Shown: positions 33,556 to 47,400, counted from the first letter of the stretch. The stretch: DNA of 64,000 nt from Parelaphostrongylus tenuis (GCA_019055375.1 JAHQIW010000963.1:50817-114816), one strand, 5' to 3'. Made by a program: numbers and translations. The notes: generated by a model from the letters alone, not told the origin.

Positions 33556-33720
33556 GTTGAGAAGTGCATACTGACGTGTGTATCGGGTACTCGAAGTAAT
33601 GGTGAACTTGTGGCATGATGAGCATCAGATTTTACACAAAAACAAGTAATTTCCTCAATGATCCTAGAAGGTTATTATGGATATAATCAGCACAGCAGCA
33701 GGTTTCTGACTGCGGAGAAA

Positions 33721-33805
33721 TGGATGGCCCAGTGGTTCATAAGCGTGAGACTGAACCATCGTTGTCTGCGACAGTGAGCATCTCTAACCACTGGGCCACA
33801 TGTGC
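33721..33805. repeat. Small foldback of family A heads
   Basis: GGCCCAGTGGTT (33726-33737) and its exact reverse complement AACCACTGGGCC (33786-33797) flank a 48-bp loop. Both are SINE A-box sequence. Confidence 0.6.
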
Positions 33806-33809
33806 TCCT

Positions 33810-36790
33810 TTCTTTGCAATATCCACCAGAAAAACATAAATCAGTATCCGGTTTTGTAAATTCCAATCAGATTTCAAATTCCCGGAGATATTTGTTTATT
33901 TTTGACGCAGAGTTAAAATCAAAAAATTGCTAAGTATGAACGCTCACATCATTACGACGACCGGATGTGGACAGTTGGCTCAGAACGAGGCTACTCTAAG
34001 AAAAGCGCAGGTGTTGATACGTTATTCGAGTGAAGAACCTTTTTTTACCAACCTAATATTATCTCAGTAAAGCAAGAAAGAGCAAACCAAACATAGAAAT
34101 GGTTAGTTTTCAAGATTCATCACAAGCTTTCGAAAAGCTACCTATTACATACCCTCCTAAATCGGTGGGTCGACTGGTCGCAGAAATCGTTGACGTCAAA
34201 GATCTCTGTTGCTCCGGTAAACATCCTCTTCCAAATCACGATTGCTAACACTGCCTTGAGAACAACACAGAACATTCATGCCTCTGTTCGAGAGAAAACC
34301 GTGCAGAATCAAATTCCACTACCTAAGTGAGGGGAGAAGAAAGATGCTCAATGTGCAATCGTGCAACCGAACTTATTCATGAAACAGACTACCTCTACGG
34401 ATTACAAGTGGGAGTGATTTTGTATCATTATCGAGAACCAAAGCCATAGGACAACAGGGAGAGTAATTATCGATTATTGGTTTTTATGAATTTGTCATTA
34501 TGAAAAATTGTGCCCAAAATTTATAAATCAATTTTTTGAGGCTTTCGGCAAAAATTTTAACCAAGTTAGAACTTCCATTCAATGCAATCCTAGGTCATCA
34601 CTGTGAACAGTTATTGTCCCATGTGGATTCAAAAGGTTACCATCTTGCGACTAGGTTTCTTCCATGAAAGCGACAATTTCTGATCCCATCTACTAGTGGT
34701 CTTCTTTCAGCCATTTTTTTGGGATTTCCAATGAATGCGGTTGACCGCAGGAGGAGGTTTCTTGGCGCACATCGCAGCTCAATTAGCAGCTCATTTTGAT
34801 TATGTTTCATCTTATATTACTCAAACGTCCCGTAGTTGATATGTTCCTGGATGTGGCTGAAGTGCTAAGTAATTGTCCATAGCAGAGTGTTGTAAGGACA
34901 ATCGGCTATGAGAGGTGCTCACGTACGTTTTTCTAACTTCTCCAAAACTCCTATTTTCTGCTCTATTTATACACATTTTTTCTTTTGCCAAATTGCAAGC
35001 ATGAATTGAACTTATTAAGTACTATTAAGTACACATAAGATGTGGTCATTTTGAGCAAAGAACGATACATTTCAATTTATTTACCTTCGTAACGCGGTTC
35101 CTAGATAACCGTTTTCTGCTGACTTGTGCGCACGGCAGTCTTTTTTCTTGCTTCATTGTGCGCAGTGAACACTGTCTCTGTTTCATTATTACTCCCCCTC
35201 CCCCTCCCAAAAAAAAGATCTTTTCGGCATTATGAATAATTGACATGATCTTCATATCAATGTGTATTTCCTTCTTATCCTATTCGAGTGACTATAAAAT
35301 CCACTGCAGCGTTGGGGCGAATAACTTTGGCGAGACGATATCCCCAAGAGAGATGGTAAGGAGTCGGTGGAAAGCTATATCTTCGTGGTGGATTTGCAAT
35401 AGTTACCAGATGGGATTCATATGTAGGATGAGCATACTTTTTGCTCGGCGAGAGTTAATGGAAAAGCTTGATAATGTCAAAGGTTCCTTCATAGTCGGCA
35501 ATGGTGAGAACATGAAGCAGATGCCATTCCACATAATTTCTTGTACTTTTAATCGCCACTTAGAAGCGATCCTTGGAGAAGTTTTAGCCGAAATTTTGCT
35601 AACTCAACTACTCAGGCTTCATCAAAGTTCTCGAATGTGCCTAATGATAATGCTCATTAAGAACTTGTCCTCAGGCAACAGGCAAATTGCACGGTAATCA
35701 TTTACTTTATTTTCTCAAAAACTGAATTCTTGTGGAACAAATTCACCAATATCAGAGGTCCAGCAAGACAATTTCATTCCGGTTTTTGTTACTTATTCCA
35801 AATTTCTTGGCCTTGTGTTCATTCTCACTAAGGTATGCCAGTGCGACCTTACAGTCTACGATTTGCAAAAAAAAGTCAAAAAAGACTTTCATAGCGCATT
35901 ACTCTCGCTATCTACTAGCATAATGCATCTGATTTATCTTTGTCTATGTAGATTTATGCGCAGCAGTTGTTGGTATAGCTTATCTTTCGACTCTGATGCT
36001 GAAGTAGACGAATAACGCAGCGATGTAAGAGATTCGAATGAGTCCACGAATATGAGCAAAAAAGGAGTAACAAAATCGACTCCACCGAAATTTCGTGTTG
36101 GGAACTTTTTCTCCTTGCATGGAAATTGTATACTCATATAGGTGGCATATAGCTGGTGCGTGTCATTACCGCTACGCCTCGTTTTTTTTGTGGGGTGACT
36201 AAGTAATGTGATCGATGTCCTTGACAAGAATATAAGGATCCGTGTTTGAGGACACTCTTCTGGTGCTATAAGAGCACAATGAGAACATATCCTGTGGAAT
36301 AACGCCTTGTGTAACCTAAAATTCCATCACCTCGTAAAAAATGCCTAGCCGCCTGATGTTGTAGACGGAAGCCATAATGTGTGGTAGTTAGCCTAGTTTA
36401 TTTTGCTGATCAACCTGCTTTCTCTCGAGATTAAGGTTGCTCTGCTACAAAATTCTACGATTACCACCATAGGGTCATCAACACTCCAAGATTGGACAAA
36501 GATTTGTCACTTTGCAAATAGAATACTCCCAGGCGTCGGCGGTTTTTGACATTCATTAACTCGCATTCAGAATTCCTGATGAAAACTTTGAACTCATCGA
36601 ACTGCTCATTAACTGAAAAGACCGCGTTGGATCTGAACGCCCTTTGTACTTTGCAGTCGGATACCTAGGAGCAGTCTAATCACGATCAAATAAACCATTT
36701 TGAGGGATAGGTTGAACAAAAGCTACAACTCAGTTCAACCCATAATAATAGGTTATAGAAATAGTCCTGTCGCATTTTCAGAATGATTGT
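33810..36790. other. Intergenic, no gene supported
   Basis: The longest frame, 35245-35697 (150 codons), has no signal peptide, domain or splice context I recognise. Coding cannot be excluded, but codon pattern and composition look like the surroundings. Confidence 0.45.
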
Positions 36791-36799
36791 AAAAAATTT

Positions 36800-37285
36800 T
36801 ATTGCACACCAACCAAGCTCAAACTATAGACAAATTAACATTCGAAGTTGTCTTCTTCCATATCGGTCTCCTGGAGAATGTGCCAAATTGTAATCGGAAT
36901 ACACACAAACTTGCCGGCCAATATCCAGCAGCTCATCGATGGATCTTCACTAATTCGACTGACGACTGCTTGGCGATTGACTTCTCGTGGATGTTCTTCT
37001 CTTGCTTTGTCGGTCAAACGGTCTCCTTCTTCACAGAATGTCTTATACCAACGCTGAGCTGTACGAACATCGCCAATTTCGTCACCATACTTTTACAGAT
37101 TTCTCGACGAGCCTCAGAAGCGTTGGCAGCCAATTCGTAGTGGATTTGGGGCAGCAGAGGAATTTCTCCCTTGGACGCTTTCATTCTGAACGTTGTGTAG
37201 AAAAATAATATATAGTTCAATGCTTAAGAAAACGAGCTTTCTGATGAGCTCGAATTTGCTCAAAATACATGTCTAAGAATTATCT
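36800..37285 (-). pseudogene. Mariner transposase remnant
   Basis: Minus strand. REVNRQAVVSRISEDPSMSC and IPITIWHILQETDME match the linker and second helix-turn-helix of mariner transposases. The upstream part has MASKGEIPLLPQIHYE-like and LAMFVQLSVG stretches shared with 1345-1765. Several stops; no DD34D domain. Confidence 0.7.
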
Positions 37286-37314
37286 TCTCACGCAATACGT
37301 CATAGCTTTTTCTA

Positions 37315-38225
37315 CAACCTATTAATTGTTGCTATACAAGGCCGATGTATGTGGTGGGAGGGGGGCGTTTGTTACCGACGCTTCATTTGCGGTTGACTTG
37401 AGAAGCAATGCATAAGCTTCGACCTTGGATTCAACTTGGGCAGAAGGACAGCTCGTCATGTAGTCCCTCTCTATTAGCTGATTTAGTCTTGAAAAGTACG
37501 ATTCCATGGGATTACCGGGGATCTCTCGCAAATGCTAAAGGCAAAAGTCATTTGTCGTCATTAGTGAATCCCTAGGGGGTTCACACATGACACAGTGCGC
37601 ATTCACATATGCTCATAAAAACATTTCTACAATCTATTAATTTTTGCTGTACAAGGCCGATCTATGGGGACGCTTGTTACAGTAAAGCCAACGATATTTT
37701 CGGCTGTCTTGAGGAGCAATTCATTAGCTTCAGCCTTGGATTGAGTTGAGCAGAAGGTCAGCTCGTTTTTAGTCCCTCTCTATCAGCTGATTTTACATTA
37801 AAGAAAAAAAGTATAATGCTTTCGGCGTTAATCATTCCCTGATGAATGCGCCATGCATTCGTCTTCAATTTTTAATTTCGTTTGATGTGATTGAATGCAT
37901 ATCTGGCCTTTACAATTACTCGTGGTGGCCTCACGCTGTATCGAGTCAGTACTGCTTATCCTTCCAGACAAGTCTGAGACCTGTCTGGTACCAATTTACT
38001 GACCTCGGAGGGATGGACGGTTTGGTGAGTCATGAATGCGAGATCGAACCATCGATTTTGTTGTGCGACGCAGAGCACCTCTAATCCCTGCGCCACATGC
38101 TTAAAAAATGCGAGTTCGTAGGTTTACTGGGGATATCTCGCAGTTGCTAAGGGATAGTCAATTGCCGTCATTAGTGAATCCCTAGAGGGTCATGATTCAC
38201 ACATGACCGAATGGATGGATATGCG
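37315..38225 (+). repeat. Local direct duplication (37315-37600 and 37630-38225)
   Basis: Both copies have TATACAAGGCCGAT-like starts, CAGCTCGT with AGTCCCTCTCTAT, and CATTAGTGAATCCCTAG. The second is interrupted by the family A SINE at 37825-38105. Confidence 0.7.
37825..38105 (-). repeat. SINE family A copy interrupting a local duplication
   Basis: Minus strand, nearly full length (GATTGAATGCATATCTGGCC, then GGTACCAATTTACTGACC). It splits the second copy of a local direct repeat, so it is younger than that duplication. Confidence 0.75.
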
Positions 38226-38229
38226 CATA

Positions 38230-39520
38230 TACGCGCGCACATAGACGGACATCACTGGCAGACAATATACACATACCGACATCCATCAGTTATGCATAGA
38301 CGCAATATTGCAGAACACACCTCTAGAGGATACTATACATGACGAAACATTGCACCCAATATACACTTTAGGCTACTTGAATCGATCGGCAAAGCTGCTC
38401 TGCATCCGTGACCGATTTCAGCGCCCTCCGTGCTCAGCGCACTGTCTGCACCTCGGTCCCCTATGCCCTGCTCTCGTCACCTCGACAAACTCCACCCTCT
38501 CTTTCAACGCGTCCTAGATGCTCACTCGGTACACCCGTCCCGTGTTGGGTAGTTTTCGAAATTTTTTCCTCCTTAGCTATAAAGGAAACTGAAGTCGATC
38601 GGTCCTCAGGATGCCCCGATTAATAGCCATAATTTGTGCACGGTGAATTTATACATGTAATAATTCTTCATGGAGTCATTTACTCTTCTTTCTGCTCTTA
38701 TGACAATCCTTCTTCTCGATTTGTTCTCTTCATTGAGTTTTTTCGTGTATTGAGAGAGATAAGCTTGTCGTAGCACAGTCCAAGCCTCTGACTTCTCGAG
38801 TCTAATCCAATGGTTAACCTCTAACAGTCCGGAAGACTAACTAATAGTCGATATCGTGTTGTTTATCTCATAGTCCCAGTCGTGACGACATATGACGTCA
38901 TCTGTTCTCAGTACTTCAAAAAAGTAATTTCATATCCCTCTTTTACGATTTTATGAGTCTGTTATCTTGTCTTGACGTCAATTATGATGTTTTGCCCTAG
39001 GCCACACTCTTCAGTTCACTTCATTCCTATGTCTCTTTTAGTATGGAGAGTAGTTATCTTGAGGAACTCTAACCCCAACTTGAGGGAACTATAGGGAATT
39101 TCTCCTTGGAAATGTAGCTTACGTTTGGGATATCTGGTTTCTTTGATAAATTTTTTAGATTTTCTTAAATTTCGAAACTGGTTTTTTTTGGAAGAAAAAC
39201 GCTGAAATCCCTATCAAATTTATCTTTCAATGCGAAATTGTCATCAGTCTTGAAAAGAGACTTCTAGAATCGTTTCAGTTTTCATTGAATCGGGGTGGTC
39301 GCTATCGCTATCGCTATAGGTGGTCTTCGTCCCCTCAATAGGAAACTATCGGCCACCAGTACATAATGACCTCACTGTCATGGATAACTGGCCGATTATC
39401 GTGGTTCGTAATGAAGGTTTTTGTAATTTTTTAGGTTTATTATGCTTTTTGGGATTTTTCTAACTCTGTAAATACGTGTGTATATCTTGAGAGTTACGAT
39501 TTAAATCCCACTTTTAATCC
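38230..39520. other. Intergenic, nothing recognised
   Basis: Starts with a CGCATATACGCGCGCACATA low-complexity stretch. No gene or known repeat seen. Confidence 0.45.
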
Positions 39521-39524
39521 TTTG

Positions 39525-40000
39525 CTGACGATGACGGTCATTTTGAACCTTAAATTTTCAATGGATTTTCCCGCTGAACAACGCTTTTTATCTAGAATCC
39601 AAATAATCATTTAAAAGCTTTCATCTTGGGGATCCGACACTTTGCTTGGTTTTCAAGAAGACCTTTATAGTACGCTGTAGCAGCATGAATTAAAGTTATG
39701 TAAAAAATTTGGTTTTACCTTATTTGCTCAGCTTAACTGTGTGGATCGCTTATTATTGAACTCCACTAAACCCCTTCGGTAGCCCATATCTCGGCGAATT
39801 TCTCGCATAAACTGGTTGTTGAAAAGGTTTTCATAGCGTACTTCGAGAGCAAAAATAAAATTACGTTTCACATTCAGAGTTCTCTCCACACGTTAAAGTT
39901 ATATATGCACAAAATTATATCAGTTTATAGAGAAAATCATGTTCTATCAGAGTAATATAAAGAACCCAAAGTATTTCTCGAAACAAGGGAAAAAATCCTT
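39525..40000 (+). repeat. Interspersed repeat, copy 1 of a local pair
   Basis: Matches 41285-41760 along most of its length, for example GACGATGACGGTCATTTTGA here and GACGATGAGGGTCATTTTGA there, and TTTATCTAGAATCCAA. No coding capacity. Confidence 0.65.
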
Positions 40001-40770
40001 GTCAAAAAACAAAGATTGCGTTCCACTGACGATATCTATTGCAGTGCCATTGGCCAATGGTTAAAGTTATTTCGTCAACTGTTGTGCTCTATAGGCTGTT
40101 GTGCTCTATAGGGTGCCATGAACGTCTTTGTTCGACTACTACCAGGCTTTTCTTAGTCGTCTGAAATATCGGAAAAGTCCATGATCTCGGCGCTAATGTT
40201 TTCATACGACCAAGGCATATTGCTGTTAAGTACATTCTTTAGCTGATTGCTATCGCTACTGCACTACGACGTCCGTTATCGTTCTCATCGCTATCCATCA
40301 TCCTCTCGTATCGAAAAACATGGGCGACATGACGTGGTGACATTGGACTTTGACGGACAATAGAGTCGATTGAATCAAAAACGGCGTACTTTAGACAAAA
40401 AGTCATTTTAGAACCATCATGTGGTCGACTATATGGCTATTTTTTAGCCATTATCAGAAACTGATAATTGATATTTTACTAAGGCATTGAAGCAGGACTA
40501 CGGATGACGAAGAAACCTAAAAGATGACGATATTTACGAAGAAATGATACGATAACGAACGAGTAGGGATTGGGCGTCCAGTGAGCATAAATAACAAACT
40601 AGGGTCAAATAAGTACAGAAAAGCAGTCATTGCATCGGCAAAATAAACATTCGAATGATGGATGAGCGTCTCGCTATCCATTCATTATGTCAAGTCCACA
40701 GGTGATCTTGAGCTCTGTTATTTTGTTGAGATTTCGTCTACTACGTCACCTATGCTCTCAGAGACTTTTT

Positions 40771-41030
40771 ATTTTTTACGACACAACTGACTCCTTTGGC
40801 ACTCAGCCAGGCTGCAGTGTTCAAAATTCTAGAGGGGTGTTTAACGTTCATTATTTGTTATTTTTTACGACACAGCTGACTCCCTTGGCACTCAGCCAGA
40901 CTGCAGTGTTCAACATTCTAGACGGGTGTTTTTACGTTCATGATTTGTTATTTTTTACGACACAGCTGACTTCCTTGACATTGAGCCAGGCGCCATTCTC
41001 CACTTTTTAGACGAGTATTCTACATACATG
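40771..41030. repeat. Tandem repeat, three units of 89-90 bp
   Basis: Units begin with ATTTTTTACGACACARCTGA at 40771, 40860 and 40950. The middle unit is the best conserved with both neighbours. One frame stays open through all three because the spacing is near a multiple of three, but the peptide has no recognisable features. Confidence 0.8.
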
Positions 41031-41284
41031 GTTCTGAAGTTCATATATATTCAAAAGGGAACGTTCAATTATCAATAATTTATTTATGGACATATGTAAA
41101 AGAAGTGTTTGAACGATGTTGAGGTGTGCTGACGAGGACTAAATTTAGGAATGATGAACGTTCGTGGATAACGCCTTGTATAACGGATCGTTTCCATCTG
41201 CGACTTAGGAAGTAAGAGGACGAAACGATTAGAAATCTTTTGAAGTATCTACGAAGTTGTTGAGGACTATGTTCTTCAATATCG

Positions 41285-41760
41285 ATATATCCCTTACTGA
41301 CGATGAGGGTCATTTTGATCCTCAAATTTTCAGAGATATTTTTCGCTAATTAAAGCTCTTTATCTAGAATTCAAGTAGTCATTCGAAAGCATGAATTTCG
41401 GGAATTCCGATACTTTGCTTAGTTTCCAAAAAGACTTTTTTAGTACGCTGTATGAGGAACAATGAAATTGTGTTTCGCAATCAATTTGCCTTATTTGTTC
41501 AGCTAAGGTCTATGGATCACTTTTTATTGAACTTCACTAAGCTCATTTGATAGCCCAATCTTGCCAAATTTGAAGTTTAAACTACTTCTCGAAAAGGTTT
41601 TCATAGCGCACAGTGAGAGCGAAAATATAAATACCTTTCATTTCCGGAGGTTTCTTTTCTCATAGGAGTTATATATGCACAAAAGTGTGCTTCTTATAGA
41701 GAAAATCACGTGCACTTAGAGTGGTGCAAAGAACCTGAAGTGTTTTCCGAAAAAAGGAAA
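41285..41760 (+). repeat. Interspersed repeat, copy 2 of a local pair
   Basis: See 39525-40000; the two copies are about 1.76 kb apart with the 90-bp tandem repeat between. A shorter related stretch lies at 11110-11320 (CGATAGCCCACATCTCGAGG). Confidence 0.65.
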
Positions 41761-42039
41761 GAATCTTTGTTGAAGAACGAAAATCGCACACCACTTTGAT
41801 GTCGTAATGCTGCTGTCTCAAAGGGAATATATAACCTTGTGAATTCTTACCGTAAGCTCTTTGTTGATGGGCATACACGAGGCGATTATTAGCAAGATCC
41901 ATCCAGTACAAAGTTGGTTGACATTCCAGCGGTTTCGCTTTCTTCAAAGCCGTTTGGTCCTTCATAGATCCTTCAGTTATTCGAAGATACTTGTTTTTTT
42001 TTTTTAGCTTTTTCGCAGTAGTATGATGTTTCAATGAGT

Positions 42040-42270
42040 ACAATAGCTGTCAGCTTAACTGGGTTTATAGAGCGATATTGCTTACCCAATTAAACCTGCT
42101 AAATGGTTGGTGGTTAATAACTAAGATAGAAAGGCATTGTAAAATGAGTGGTGAGTAAGTGATGGCCTGAGTGATGTAGCGGTAGCACGCGTCCCCGGTA
42201 TGAATGAATCGCGGGTTCAACTCCCGCCTGAGGTCGAGTTTTTGCTCACCACTCAGTTCCCTTCACTTAT
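42040..42270 (+). repeat. Family C tRNA-like repeat, well preserved
   Basis: GAGTGGTGAG, then a core with GTGATGTAGCGGTAGCACGC and a perfect T-arm GCGGGTTCAACTCCCGC, then TTTTTGCTCACCACTCAG. The acceptor-like ends CCTGAG/CTGAGG pair but the anticodon arm is not tRNA-like, so this is not a tRNA gene. Confidence 0.7.
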
Positions 42271-42279
42271 TGTTGAAGA

Positions 42280-44230
42280 GCAGTTAAAACAGACTTTGTA
42301 TGGGCGATAATATACTTGCCTATTCACTGCCTCTATGATACTGAACGATGCCTACTTGGTAACGAATTTGTTTGATCGTTTTTAGGATTGTAAAGTGTTT
42401 TCTATTGATCTGAAAATAAGCGAATGGTCAACCAGATGTAGTTTATCCGTGTAACATAATTCTTTCACTTGTGTTTCTGCCATGTGTTCTGTAACGGATT
42501 TTCTTTTTTTGACGCTAATCTCTTTAATCTTTTGTAATCATCAATTTTTGTATGGTAGCCGAAAATTTAACTAAGTATGTTTGTATTCCATAAGCTCTTG
42601 GGATCTGTAATGATTACAATGTCATGATGTGATCGACGTCCGTTCGTTCGTACTTTCCTATAATTCTTTTTTCGTATTGCCTCAATACCATCTATGATTC
42701 AGACGGAAATTGCTCAGCTGTGAAATTCGTCACCTATTATCCTTGTGCATCGTCTGTGATATGAACACAGGCCTAATTTTCTGGACAAGTATTTCCAGGT
42801 ACGTTCGTTCGTTCGTTCTCGTTCCTACTATTGTTGGTAGGAAACTGTGCCATCCGTACAAAATCAAAATTACGTAAACACTGCTTACCTCTAGATACTT
42901 CGTTTTTGAGAGCGAAAAATGAGTCCCAGACTTTTTTTTTTGTTGCTGTCGTCGTTGTGGTGTTGCCGATGGTGTTGTTGCTGTTGTTGCCGTTCTTGCT
43001 GTCTTTGACTCGTTCCTCCTTCTTAGACTTCGCATAGGACATTGTTACTCTGGAGATGTTGTTCGAAGACTTTTTTGTTTCGTTTCTGGATTAAAGTTGC
43101 CAAACACTCTTTTCTATGCGTGGATTTTTATGAGGGTTTTCTATAGATCAAGATGCATATCAATGGTGAAAGTTAGATTGTCTTTTTGATTTAAACCTAA
43201 GAGGCCGTGGAGTCCCCTCGAGTGCTCTATCTGTTGCCTTAGAGCGCAGATTACGTGTGTTCGCGTCTTTTGTTGCCCCCTCGTGATGATGCCACCTTTA
43301 TGAAAACATGTGCCCACGAGCCAACATGAGCGTTGCCTATTGAATCGCCCCAGTTTAAACATAGCTGCCTATTAGTGGTCTTCGTGTTAATTTAGTTGGA
43401 AACAAAACAAAGTCTGTGAGAGAAAAATCGTTGTTCTTATTTCTGTTGTTTGATCAGTTGTGGTATATTGTGAATAGAGTTGGACCTATGAAACGAACGT
43501 CAATGTCCTTATTTTCTGTCCGTTTGAAATTGATTTTTATGATTTTAGCCGGCTGAGTTTGGTGAACTTGAATCCGGTTGGCGAGTTCTGCCGAAGTCAG
43601 CACCATTGACTAGTGACGACTATAGCTAAAATCATTATCTTCTGCCTTTCCATTCTCGCGGACTGCGTATATCTTCGGCCTCCTTGATCTACCTGAGATT
43701 TTATGTAAGTTTGCTCAACAGCTTACTTTTTTCACGATTTAGTGATTTTTTATCGCTGAGAGAGAAATCGTGGACTGCTGTTATATGTATATTGACATCT
43801 CTTGTACAATGATAAACAACATGCAAGGCTAACCCATATACAGCCGAGCTAATAAATGTTCGAAGTTTCTTTACACATACTAGAAAATATTTTTTTCTCT
43901 GGAAAGGGAGCTTTTGAGAACCGTAACGTACTGCAAGTTGGCTCTCAATGACTTCAGCGTATTTCTTTTCAATAAGTCAAAATGGATCTTTCAATACGGA
44001 AATTGAGCGGTGGGAGTCAATTTGATACAGATAACTCAAAAAGTCTCCCCATTTTTCTTCATTTTGTTAGCTTACTAATATATGAACTGGTTGATCTCGG
44101 AGGAAAAGTCGCGAAAATTAACGTCCTATAACTGCAGCTGGTTAGTTTTAGTTGTGGTTAGTTTCATAGACAGTCAACGTTATGCGTTATCGTTTCAATT
44201 TTTCTCATTATAGATAATTTAGGAATTACT
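42280..44230. other. Region upstream of prl-1
   Basis: Contains a CGTTCGTTCGTTCGTTC run (42801) and a GTTGTTGCTGTTGTTGCCG low-complexity stretch (about 42975) that makes long but meaningless frames. The prl-1 promoter should lie here, but no specific element is recognised. Confidence 0.4.
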
Positions 44231-44236
44231 AATCCC

Positions 44237-44245
44237 TTTTTTCAG
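44237..44245 (+). promoter_or_regulatory. Likely trans-splice (or 5'-UTR) acceptor of prl-1
   Basis: TTTTTTCAG, the nematode acceptor consensus, ends 15 bases before the prl-1 start codon, with no coding sequence in between. A spliced-leader addition site is the usual explanation, but a cis-spliced 5' UTR exon would look the same. Confidence 0.5.
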
Positions 44246-44260
44246 CATTTTTTACTCTAA

Positions 44261-44428
44261 ATGGGTACTGCAAGCACTCAGAAGAAGATTATGGTGTCCG
44301 GTGGTGGCGGTGGTGGTGGTGCCGCCGCTGCCTATTTCAAACCAGCACCATCGGAGATATTGTACGGACGCATGCGTTTTCTGATTACTGACAGACCAAA
44401 CGATAACTCCATCAATTCATTTATTGAG
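44261..44428 (+). CDS. prl-1: prl-1 exon 1
   Basis: 56 codons from ATG to FIE, with donor GAG/GTCAGT. The Gly7-Ala4 run after [13 protein letters not shown] is not part of the conserved fold. The ATG is chosen because it follows a strong acceptor by 15 nt and no upstream ATG keeps the frame. Confidence 0.85.
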
Positions 44429-47400
44429 GTCAGTCAGTCGAAGGTTTGGGTCATATGGTTAGAGCTGATTTGTCGTCGTTTTGAGGCAGCAGAAATCATA
44501 ATAGTCTGAATTTTTGGTGTATAGTGACCCAATACGTGAGCACACACATACAGCTAGTTTTCGTCTGCGGACTCAAATTTGTTCTTTGCTGTGCATCCTA
44601 CGAATTGAAGTCGATACACGTCTGTCTTTCAGTTCTTCATAAGAACAATTTTCCTATTGCTTATATTTTTGTGTCGACTTTGTTAGTGAATCCTTTCTAA
44701 ATTTCTTGTGGGTATATTTCTGAAAAAAAAAACCGGTATTCAGTCCAGCAATCCCATTGATCAAGATTTCTTATGTTTTTAGAGCTTTTTCGCCGTGGTA
44801 GTGAAACTGTGCCTCGGTGGTGTAGTGGTGGCACGCGCCACCCGGCCTCCTGAGGTCGAATTTTTGCTTGCCACTCAGTTCTCTGAAGTACATTTGAGAA
44901 CCTCATGACGCTGTGAAATGCAGTAAAAACATGAAATATCTTGAGTATTAATATCACAATGACTGTCAGCTTAACTGAGTTTATATAGCGAAATTGCTTA
45001 CCCGACCAAACCTGTTAATTGTGGTGACCGATAGCTATGACAGAGACGATCAAGAATGAGTAAACGGTGCCCCGGTGGTTTAATGGTACAACGTGCCCCG
45101 GTTTCGGTGAAAGGTGGGTTCAACTTCCGCCTGAGGTCAAAGTTTTGCTCTCTACTCAATTCGCTGTCGCTACATTTAAAATCCCATTGGTTTTGGCTTC
45201 CGATAATCGATCGATAACATAGAATTATACTCAGTATCTCTCGTTTTCGCCAATTTCATATCTTAGCTATGATTCATCGTAGTGATTATAAAGTAAAGAC
45301 CAATCAATTGTTGGGTTAACGTTGAAATTTACAGAACTTCAGATATGTCAGCAGAAGAGAAATTGAGTTTCGTTTTTGATCAAAAGAGCTTGCGACAAAT
45401 CCGAATCTGCACCATTCTTAAGAGATTCAACTCAACTATCCTTGTTTATTTCCTTGAACGTTATTTTATGGGAGCTTAGGTCGACGGTGAATTTCTCCCA
45501 ATACTATCAGATTTACATGAAATGGGGCTGTCTTCTAATCCAAGCGTTATTTATATAGAGTTTGAAGATGTCGCTTCTTCTGTAATACCAAAGTAATTCA
45601 TCTGGAGGAGATATCAAAGGTAGACGAATTTGAAGATGCTAAGGATAGAGAGGATTCTCGCATTCTAGCGGGAAAGTTTCAGGAGAAACTATGTTGCAAG
45701 GTAGAGACAAAGGTGATAATCGTGAGATAATCTGTGAGCGATGAAACAACATGGTGCTTAACAAATTGTGAATGTTCGATTTTAGCCATTTTTTGAAGTG
45801 GCTGGATGAAACCAGCTGTATTAGTACGCTTGTATGAATTACTAACGACTAAGATGTGCAGTTTAGTTGTGAAGAAAACGAGATTCTGTGGACAAGGTAA
45901 CGAGCACCTATGGAAGGTGACAGCTGTTGACGATGAGTTGATGGTCACTGATAAAAATTGTTAGAGCATGGTTATGTGCTGTACCCGTAAACTGGTATAA
46001 TCGTTTCTTTGAAGCAGTAATGAGAGATCCCTTTTCCCTTTGTTACCTTTTTGGCCGAAATTTCAGCTTGTGATGAACGAAGAATATTGTGTAAGACCTC
46101 TGTACTTATTGAATTTATCGACTAAAAGTGCAAGGATATGCACAAACTTGTTAAACACAAATGACTTGATGAGTCAGTCTGTCCCATCGCCTCGAGGGCG
46201 ACTCTGTTTTCGGCCAATGTATCCTACATGAAAGGCTCAAATGCAGAATCACGCTTAGAGTGTATGGATGTTTTCCATGAGCACACTCAACTTGTACGGA
46301 TTCTAGACTACAGTATACATGCGGCCTCATCGAGATTAACTCCAATAAGTATTAGGATGATTTTCGTGGGAAACAGAGTACGCTCAGTTACATAAGTGAA
46401 GAGTGATTTGATTGGTCATTTTCGTTTCGCTTTTTGCGTAGAAGGATGAAATGCAAAGTTCTCTACTGATTTGATTTTTTTTCTTCTTATGCAAATGTGA
46501 CATTTTATGTCACAATAGAGCGTAGAAGTGATGCTCGATAGGCCTTAAATGATTAGCCTACATTTTTCTAATATGGAAGGTGAGCTTTTCCATCCTTGGA
46601 GCAATGATTCCGTTTATATTCTGAAATCGAGATTTTAGTTCGAGTTCCAGTATAGTCTACATATCCTTTATTTCAAGATACAGCTTAGTCCATTCTATCA
46701 GGATAAGTTCTAGGTTGTAGAGTATGTCAAACTTTGGATGCATTTGTAAAGGCACCCTAATTTTTGAACACTTTTCTTATAAATTATTTTGAGGTTGTTG
46801 AGAAAGTGCTGCGAGTTAGGGAAGGTTTGATAAATATGCCAATTGAGGTAGTGCTTCGCTATCTTAATTATATTATTTAAGTGTTAATTATGTATACTCT
46901 TTGTTAATGTCTTCATGATTTAAATTGGTTTCATTTAATTAGTTAATGTCGTTCGCATTTGTCACCGTTTTTCATGGCAAAAAAGAATCTACAGCTACGG
47001 TTTTGCTAAGATCTAAGAAGTTGAACTGGATGGTATCATTAATGTGCCATCAACCAATAGGAATTATTTTCTGTTATATGTAAATTTGACGTTAGAAAGT
47101 ATTCCATTGCCCCATCATCTTCGCTCTTTGTGCGAAATGTCGTCGTTTGTCGCCCACTTGTAGTCATATATGGGAATTCAAAATGACGAAACTGCATGAC
47201 AAGCATTCCTTTTCCGTCATTCTGCTCATATAGTATTCAATTTTCGCGTTCTCCTTGAATTTTGTGGTTTTCTGAAGGTCAGCGGAAACGGTTGTTTCAC
47301 TACGTTTTGTGCAAGCTATTGAAGTGTCTTACACGGATTTGATCAATGAAATCTTCTCAAAGTTTTTATTCGATGACATAGAAGTCTCGTTTATCAACAC

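Noticed and set aside
35245..35697. 150-codon open frame on the plus strand
   Set aside because: No domain, no signal peptide, no splice context and composition like its surroundings. Kept only as an open possibility.
40687..41010. 107-codon frame over the 90-bp tandem repeat
   Set aside because: It is open only because the repeat unit is close to a multiple of three; no protein features.
42160..42235. Possible glycine-type tRNA gene (also at 19385, 45065, 53905 and 55560)
   Set aside because: The D and T arms look right but the anticodon arm has no 5+7+5 structure, the copies vary, and all are embedded in repeat family C.
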